From assembly GCF_050717515.1 (NCBI RefSeq), contig NZ_JBOITL010000032.1, forward strand, positions 186,001 to 250,000: DNA of 64,000 nucleotides, given 5' to 3'. Made by a program: the position numbers and the translations under genes. The notes beneath the pieces were generated by a model. That model was not told the origin of the DNA and did no database searches. It was given only the letters and a program-made list of their open reading frames with translations. Source of the DNA: Clostridium_AD sp050717515. Lineage in GTDB: Bacteria > Bacillota > Clostridia > Clostridiales > Clostridiaceae. This document shows, piece after piece, positions 59,705 to 64,000 of the stretch (within the stretch, counting starts at the first letter, position 1; each line of letters begins with the position of its first letter).

Positions 59705-61038
59705 GCTTTGAGACTTTTATAAGAGAGATTTTTAGTTATATGCTTATCCCCGCCTTACTTATGAGCATTTTATGCTGCATTTCTATATATATTTTGAATA
59801 AGGAAGTTATAGGGAAAGAAGAGATAAGGAAAAATTTTTGTATTTCTATCATAATAGGAATACTTATTAGCACTGGTTCTTATTTAATCATCCTTCCTGT
59901 ATTTTGCATAATTACTATTTTTCATCTAAGAAACAATGAAAGTAATATAAAAGCATTACTAATAATTTATGTAAATTATTTATTGCATACTTTATATATT
60001 TTTGCATATACCTTTTCAGGTAAAAATTTACAAAGAATACCACTTAAATATAGCTTTTTAGAATTTGTTATATTGTTGCCAGTGGTTATTTTAAGTTGTT
60101 TAATAATAAAGAGTCTTGTAAAAAGAAAAAAAGGTTATAAGGAGCGTGCATCAGATCAATTAAGGTTTAGAATGATCTTAATTATTAGTGTACCCTTAAC
60201 TTTGATGATATGTGGAATTTTACCTTTTTTAACAGCTAGCGCAATAGATAGTGATAAGATACATTTTATTACTGGTAACTTTATACCAGCAGTATTGCCT
60301 TTAATAGCTATTATTCTTATAACCATAATTGTGTATAACTATGACAAGAGCTTAGAATATAGGGTTAAGCTTAAAAGAGAGGCTGAAGAAAAGAAAGAAA
60401 TAATTGAGTATTCTAATATGATAGAGGAAATGTACGGAGAGACCAGAAGATTTAAGCACGATTATATGAATATGCTGACCCCTCTTAAAGAATACATAGA
60501 TAAGGCTGATATAGAGGGATTAAGAGAGTTTTTTTACTGTAATGTTATTGACATGGACAAGGACATAAAGTGGAGTAATAGCAATATTGATAAGCTAAAA
60601 TATATCAAGGTGGATGGTCTTAAGGCAATACTATCTACAAAGCTAATAAAGGCAGCAGGACTTAACATTGATATAAAAGTAGAAATAATTGAAGATATAA
60701 AGAATATAGCTATGAACATAATGGATTTATGCAGAATAATAGGTATACTGCTAGATAATGCTATTGAAGCTGCACAAAAATGCGAATATCCTAAGCTTTA
60801 TGTTTGCTTAGTAAACAAAGATAACTACGTGACCATAGTTATTGAAAATAATTTTTTTGGACAGAAACCTAAGATTCATAAGATATATGAAGAAGGCTAT
60901 TCCACAAATGGGAAAAGACGAGGACTAGGTTTGTACAGCGTAAAACAGATTATAGATAAAAAATATTATAATGCATTTTTAAATACAAGCATAGAAGGTA
61001 AGATGTTTGTTCAAGAATTGTGGATAAAATATGTTTGA
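59701..61038 (+). CDS. GHKL sensor histidine kinase (AgrC-like)
   Basis: A 445-residue kinase. Residues 1-220 carry six or seven TM helices, as in AgrC-type peptide sensors. The phospho-acceptor is in the motif RRFKHDYMNMLTPLKEYI. The ATPase domain is of the GHKL type (GILLDNAIEAAQ, then GYSTNGKRRGLGLYSVKQI). It is the cognate partner of the LytTR regulator with which it overlaps. There are no agrB or agrD genes. Just downstream is a broken ABC ATPase of the bacteriocin-immunity type, so the system may once have controlled such a transporter. Confidence 0.9.
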   Translation: MSFETFIREIFSYMLIPALLMSILCCISIYILNKEVIGKEEIRKNFCISIIIGILISTGSYLIILPVFCIITIFHLRNNESNIKALLIIYVNYLLHTLYIFAYTFSGKNLQRIPLKYSFLEFVILLPVVILSCLIIKSLVKRKKGYKERASDQLRFRMILIISVPLTLMICGILPFLTASAIDSDKIHFITGNFIPAVLPLIAIILITIIVYNYDKSLEYRVKLKREAEEKKEIIEYSNMIEEMYGETRRFKHDYMNMLTPLKEYIDKADIEGLREFFYCNVIDMDKDIKWSNSNIDKLKYIKVDGLKAILSTKLIKAAGLNIDIKVEIIEDIKNIAMNIMDLCRIIGILLDNAIEAAQKCEYPKLYVCLVNKDNYVTIVIENNFFGQKPKIHKIYEEGYSTNGKRRGLGLYSVKQIIDKKYYNAFLNTSIEGKMFVQELWIKYV

Positions 61039-61064
61039 AAAGCATCCTATGTGGATGTTTTTTT
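61037..61064 (+). terminator. Terminator after the two-component system
   Basis: A short stem (AGCATCC with GGATGTT, one G-T pair) with loop TATGT is followed by eight T, starting at the kinase stop codon. Confidence 0.85.
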
Positions 61065-61230
61065 TGCGCAGGAGAATTTATTCAGTTTTCATAACCGTTA
61101 GTTTTTTAAGCCTTATCGTAAAAACAAGCTTTTTTATGAAGGATTAAATGTCACTTAGGAAGAGCTAAGCAATATAGGACTAAAAAATTGGTAAAATATA
61201 ATCATTAAGCAGAAATGGAGCTGATTATAT

Positions 61231-61406
61231 ATGACGCAAAAAAATATTAGAAACTGAAGGTTTAACTAAGAATATAAGGGTAGAGACTTGGAATTGCAAG
61301 AGCTTTTTTAAACAATCTCAATATAGTTATACTGGATGAACCTAAAAATGGATTAGATCCTCAGGGTATAACATTAAATGTTATTGGCAGAAACCCAAAA
61401 AAATGA
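61231..61406 (+). pseudogene. Remnant of an ABC transporter ATPase (antimicrobial-peptide/BcrA-like)
   Basis: The start region (ATG 61231) reads, after a one-base shift in an A7 run, ILETEGLTK, a typical N-terminus of peptide-exporter ATPases. The text then jumps to LGIARAFLNNLNIVILDEPK followed by NGLDPQGI (from 61287), which is the end of the signature, Walker B and the D-loop. Walker A and about 100 codons between are missing. The frame ends at TGA 61404. So an ATPase gene has decayed by frameshift and internal deletion. No permease gene follows. It lies behind an Agr-type kinase, the usual partner of such transporters. The rest of 61065-61550 holds no gene. Confidence 0.8.
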
Positions 61407-61550
61407 TATAATAAAACGTTGTTATAATTTTTAGTAAAAGAATATTAACGTCAAAGTTATGATAATATATATAAAATAAATCACTTTTAAAAGAAGTATT
61501 GATTTATTTGTTATAAAAACTAAAGAAAAATTAAGATGGAGGTTATGTAA

Positions 61551-62849
61551 ATCAAAAATTCAACAAAACATTCAATAGTTATAGGTTTTGCATTATTTGC
61601 AATGTTCTTCGGTGCAGGAAACCTAATTTTTCCACCAGCATTAGGAAAAGCAGCAGGGGATAAATTTTTATCATCAATTATAGGCTTTCTTATTACAGGA
61701 GTTGGGCTCCCTATATGTGCGATAATTGCCTGTGCTAAAATTAATGGTACTTTTGAAAAAATGGCGGATAGAGTAGGACGAGTATTTTCTGTAATAGTAT
61801 CTATAGCTTTAATTCTTGTTATAGGACCTTTACTCTCAATTCCAAGAACAGCTGCAACAACTTTCGAACTGGGGATACATCCTTTATTCCCATCAATTGG
61901 ACAAAATCTATCAATTATAGTGTATTTTGCAGTAGTGCTTGCATTTGCGCTTAAACCTTCTTCAATAATTGATAATATAGGTAAAATACTTACACCAGCA
62001 CTTTTATTAATGTTAACTATAATTATAGTTAAAGGAATAATAGATCCTATTGGACCAATTGTAGCTACATCTTACCAAGGTGGATTCTCAAAAGCTTTAA
62101 TAGAAGGATATCAAACAACGGATGCTATGACTGGTGTTATATTTTCATCAATAATTCTTGCATCTATTAGAGCAAAAGGTTATAAAAGCTCAAAAGATAT
62201 AATGAGAATAACTATGAAATCGGCTTTAGTGTCTTTAATAGGTTTATCTTTTGTATATACGGGACTTATGTATCTTGGAACTCAAACAACTACTTTATTC
62301 CCTGGAAAAATATCTAGAACTAGTCTGGTTACAGAAATTGTTAGATTAGACTTAGGTAGTGTTGGTAGTATTATACTTAGCTTATGTGTTACTATTGCAT
62401 GCTTAACCACTGCTATAGGAATACTTTCAGCTGGATCGAAATTCTTTGCTAAGCTTTTTAAGGGTAAATTATCTTATAAAAGTATTGCTATTAGTATGGC
62501 TTTATTAAGTGGGGTAATGGCTACAAAGGATGTTGATAGTTTAATTAAATTGGCAAGTCCAGTTTTACAAATTATATATCCAATTGTAATTGTTCTAATA
62601 GCTACTACTTTGCTTGGTGATATAGTGAAAAATAATAAGGTAGTTGCTATAACTACATACACAGTTTTAATAGTAAGTGTTTTAAATACTATTAATAATT
62701 TAACAGCAAATAGTATTGGATTTTTTAAATATGTTCCGCTATCCAGTGCAGGATTTGGATGGGTTATACCAGCTGTACTTGCTTTTGTAATATCTAACCG
62801 TTTAGTAAAAATAAATAAAATTACTGAAAATAGAGAATTAGCGGCTTAG
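61551..62849 (+). CDS. brnQ: Branched-chain amino acid:cation symporter BrnQ without a canonical start codon
   Basis: The protein would have 432 residues and 12 TM helices. BrnQ hallmarks are FALFAMFFGAGNLIFPPALGK at the N-terminus and SIPRTAATTFELG; the C-terminal region is normal. It imports Leu, Ile and Val with Na+ or H+. The first in-frame ATG (61602) falls inside TM1 and has no RBS. GGAGG at 61538-61542 points to codon 61551, which is ATC. Upstream, the in-frame ATG 61545 is followed at once by TAA. So the natural start seems to be changed from ATG to ATC: a sequencing error, a silent gene or a rare AUC start. Confidence 0.83.
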   Translation: MKNSTKHSIVIGFALFAMFFGAGNLIFPPALGKAAGDKFLSSIIGFLITGVGLPICAIIACAKINGTFEKMADRVGRVFSVIVSIALILVIGPLLSIPRTAATTFELGIHPLFPSIGQNLSIIVYFAVVLAFALKPSSIIDNIGKILTPALLLMLTIIIVKGIIDPIGPIVATSYQGGFSKALIEGYQTTDAMTGVIFSSIILASIRAKGYKSSKDIMRITMKSALVSLIGLSFVYTGLMYLGTQTTTLFPGKISRTSLVTEIVRLDLGSVGSIILSLCVTIACLTTAIGILSAGSKFFAKLFKGKLSYKSIAISMALLSGVMATKDVDSLIKLASPVLQIIYPIVIVLIATTLLGDIVKNNKVVAITTYTVLIVSVLNTINNLTANSIGFFKYVPLSSAGFGWVIPAVLAFVISNRLVKINKITENRELAA

Positions 62850-62913
62850 TCCACTAGAGTCTATAAAAATACGTTGCGTTTTTTTAAGCAGTTGACAGGA
62901 TTTCATTAAAAAC

Positions 62914-62949
62914 AAAAGCCCTACAAAATTTAAATTTTGTAGGGTTTTT
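62914..62949 (+). terminator. Terminator after brnQ
   Basis: A near-perfect self-complementary stretch (62914-62931 with 62932-62949, core CCCTACAAAATTT) ends in T5. It can also serve the convergent hypA transcript. Confidence 0.85.
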
Positions 62950-62974
62950 AAATTAAACTTTTTTTAGTCTAGAT

Positions 62975-63316
62975 TTAGCAAGCGACAATTTCTTTAATCA
63001 TAAACTCTCTTCCGCTTAATAACGCCCAGTCCTTACCTGCGCAGTTTGGACATGTTTGATTATGTTCAATTATATTAAAAACTTTATTACACTTTTTGCA
63101 AAGGCCATTACCAGGCAATATTTCAATTTCTAATTTCATATCTTGCATTGACGTACCATCCACTGCTGCAGGGTAACAGGCTTCAATATATTTTGGAATC
63201 ATGGATGAGAGCTCGCCAATTTGGAGAACCAATTTATCGAATTTTGTTAAATTATTTTTTTCTGCGAAGTCCTCAACTGTTTTAATGACTTCAAACACCA
63301 CGCCTAATTCATGCAA
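62975..63316 (-). CDS. hypA: Hydrogenase maturation nickel-insertion protein HypA
   Basis: A 113-residue protein. The N-terminal MHE motif (Met-His-Glu, nickel ligands) requires TTG 63316 as start codon, and AGGTGAG lies at the right distance upstream. The zinc site is formed by two CxxC motifs (CKKC at about 73-76 and CPNC at about 90-93). With HypB it delivers Ni to [NiFe]-hydrogenase or urease. The neighbour on the same strand is a FAD/Fe-S oxidoreductase, so this may be the end of a hydrogenase-related operon that lies beyond the window. Confidence 0.92.
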   Translation of the reverse strand: MHELGVVFEVIKTVEDFAEKNNLTKFDKLVLQIGELSSMIPKYIEACYPAAVDGTSMQDMKLEIEILPGNGLCKKCNKVFNIIEHNQTCPNCAGKDWALLSGREFMIKEIVAC

Positions 63317-63417
63317 ATGAACTCACCTCTACTTTTTGGCATCCAAAGATTGATGGGGGGGATTTGTGCCCCCGCCTTTCATTTGTTGCAATATTAATTT
63401 TTATTGCTTTTCTTTTT

Positions 63418-64000
63418 CTATTTGCGTAAGGATTTTTTAACCTTATGGATAAATATTCTACCTTTACGCTTAATCATATTTTTAATAATTATCGGTTTAA
63501 GATTTTCAAGCGCTACGCTTTCAGCGTCATATTTTCTGACAAGTGAAATAGCATCGAATTTACATCTAGTAGTACATGCACCACAGCCTACACACATATA
63601 CTCATCTACAGTTGTAGCACCGCAACCAAGGCAACGTTCTGCTTCCTTCTTAACTTGATCTTCTGTAAAGGTACTTCGTAAATCCTTAAAGGTTTCTTTT
63701 GATTTGTTTCCATCCACAGGTAGTGCTTTTTGCCTTGGTGTATGATCATAGCTTTCAAGAGTCAAGTTTTCTTTATCAAGTGCATGATATTCTCTTCTGT
63801 CACGACCATTAATCAAGCTCTGTCCCGGTTGAACATAACGATGTATTGAAATTGCACCTTCTTTACCCATAGCAATGGCATCGATAGCAAATTTAGGACC
63901 TGTCATAGCATCTCCGCCTGCAAATACATCTGGCTCTCCTGTTTGAAGCGTAAAGGAATCTGCTTTAATTGTCTTGTTTGGATTTAATTCTATTTTACTG
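63418..64000 (-). CDS. FAD-dependent pyridine nucleotide oxidoreductase with C-terminal 4Fe-4S motif (partial, GltD-like)
   Basis: The gene enters from the window edge (its N-terminus is outside), so only the last ~190 residues are seen. The FAD-binding C-terminal motif FAGGDAMTGPKFAIDAIAMG is typical of glutamate-synthase beta-chain (GltD)-like enzymes. Further on are CLGCGATTVDEYMCVGCGACTTRCKFDAI, ligands for one or two 4Fe-4S clusters, and a basic tail. Such proteins move electrons between NAD(P)H, flavin and ferredoxin-like centres. The role is unclear without the N-terminal part. It lies upstream of hypA in the same direction. Confidence 0.85.
   Translation of the reverse strand, partial: SKIELNPNKTIKADSFTLQTGEPDVFAGGDAMTGPKFAIDAIAMGKEGAISIHRYVQPGQSLINGRDRREYHALDKENLTLESYDHTPRQKALPVDGNKSKETFKDLRSTFTEDQVKKEAERCLGCGATTVDEYMCVGCGACTTRCKFDAISLVRKYDAESVALENLKPIIIKNMIKRKGRIFIHKVKKSLRK

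Noticed and set aside
1..64000. rRNA, tRNA, CRISPR arrays, IS elements and prophage genes
   Set aside because: I looked for cloverleaf ends, regularly spaced repeats, transposase motifs and phage genes and saw none that could be supported.

Overview
The window is chromosomal DNA of an AT-rich, anaerobic, Gram-positive bacterium, most likely a Clostridium (sensu lato). The evidence is strong AGGAGG/GGGGGA-type ribosome binding sites, many TTG and GTG starts, lipoproteins with Gram-positive signal peptides, Fe-S rich flavoenzymes (PreTA and a GltD-like protein), HypA, two probable spore-type proteins, several chemoreceptors and many amino-acid or peptide transporters. I see no rRNA, tRNA, CRISPR array, IS element or prophage.

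Layout. 1-4.1 kb: the end of a BceAB-type peptide-resistance ABC transporter and a convergent orphan histidine kinase. 4.3-6.9 kb: preT-preA (dihydropyrimidine dehydrogenase). 7.2-12 kb: a chemoreceptor, a VanZ-RDD fusion and a YuiF-like Na+/H+ antiporter. 12.1-18.5 kb: an apparently self-contained sigma-54 regulon, made of a PatB/MalY C-S lyase, a PrpR-type sigma-54 activator, a DAACS symporter and a D-cysteine desulfhydrase. Each of the three structural genes has its own -24/-12 promoter of nearly identical sequence. 18.8-23.8 kb: a NupC nucleoside transporter, a chemoreceptor and a membrane-anchored 5'-nucleotidase. 24-32.7 kb: a pentapeptide protein, an ATP-grasp enzyme, an alpha/beta hydrolase, a chemoreceptor, an AraC regulator, two small conserved or spore-type proteins and an opine dehydrogenase. 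A promoter/RBS module of about 60 nt occurs twice here, and there is a run of palindromes at 27.1-27.3 kb. 33.0-39.2 kb: a hypothetical gene and a five-gene Opp-type ABC operon behind an attenuator-like leader.

39.3-51 kb: small peptide genes; a flavodoxin-like oxidoreductase with a MarR repressor that share an operator; two tandem LOR/SDH (ornithine cyclodeaminase-like) paralogues, divergent from a complete ECF transporter (S, T, A1, A2) that is followed by a polar amino-acid ABC transporter and a GPH symporter. 51-56 kb: a lipoprotein beta-carbonic anhydrase, then an ABC-2 exporter operon ending in an ArsR-type regulator. 56-64 kb: FtsH, a TetR regulator, an Agr-type LytTR/GHKL two-component system followed by a decayed ABC ATPase, BrnQ lacking a canonical start codon, HypA and a partial FAD/Fe-S oxidoreductase.

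The best candidates for undescribed biology are the sigma-54 sulfur-amino-acid regulon, the tandem LOR/SDH plus ECF cluster, the MarR gene that appears to be leaderless, the duplicated AraC/hydrolase promoter module, and genes that have a good Shine-Dalgarno sequence but no ordinary start codon.
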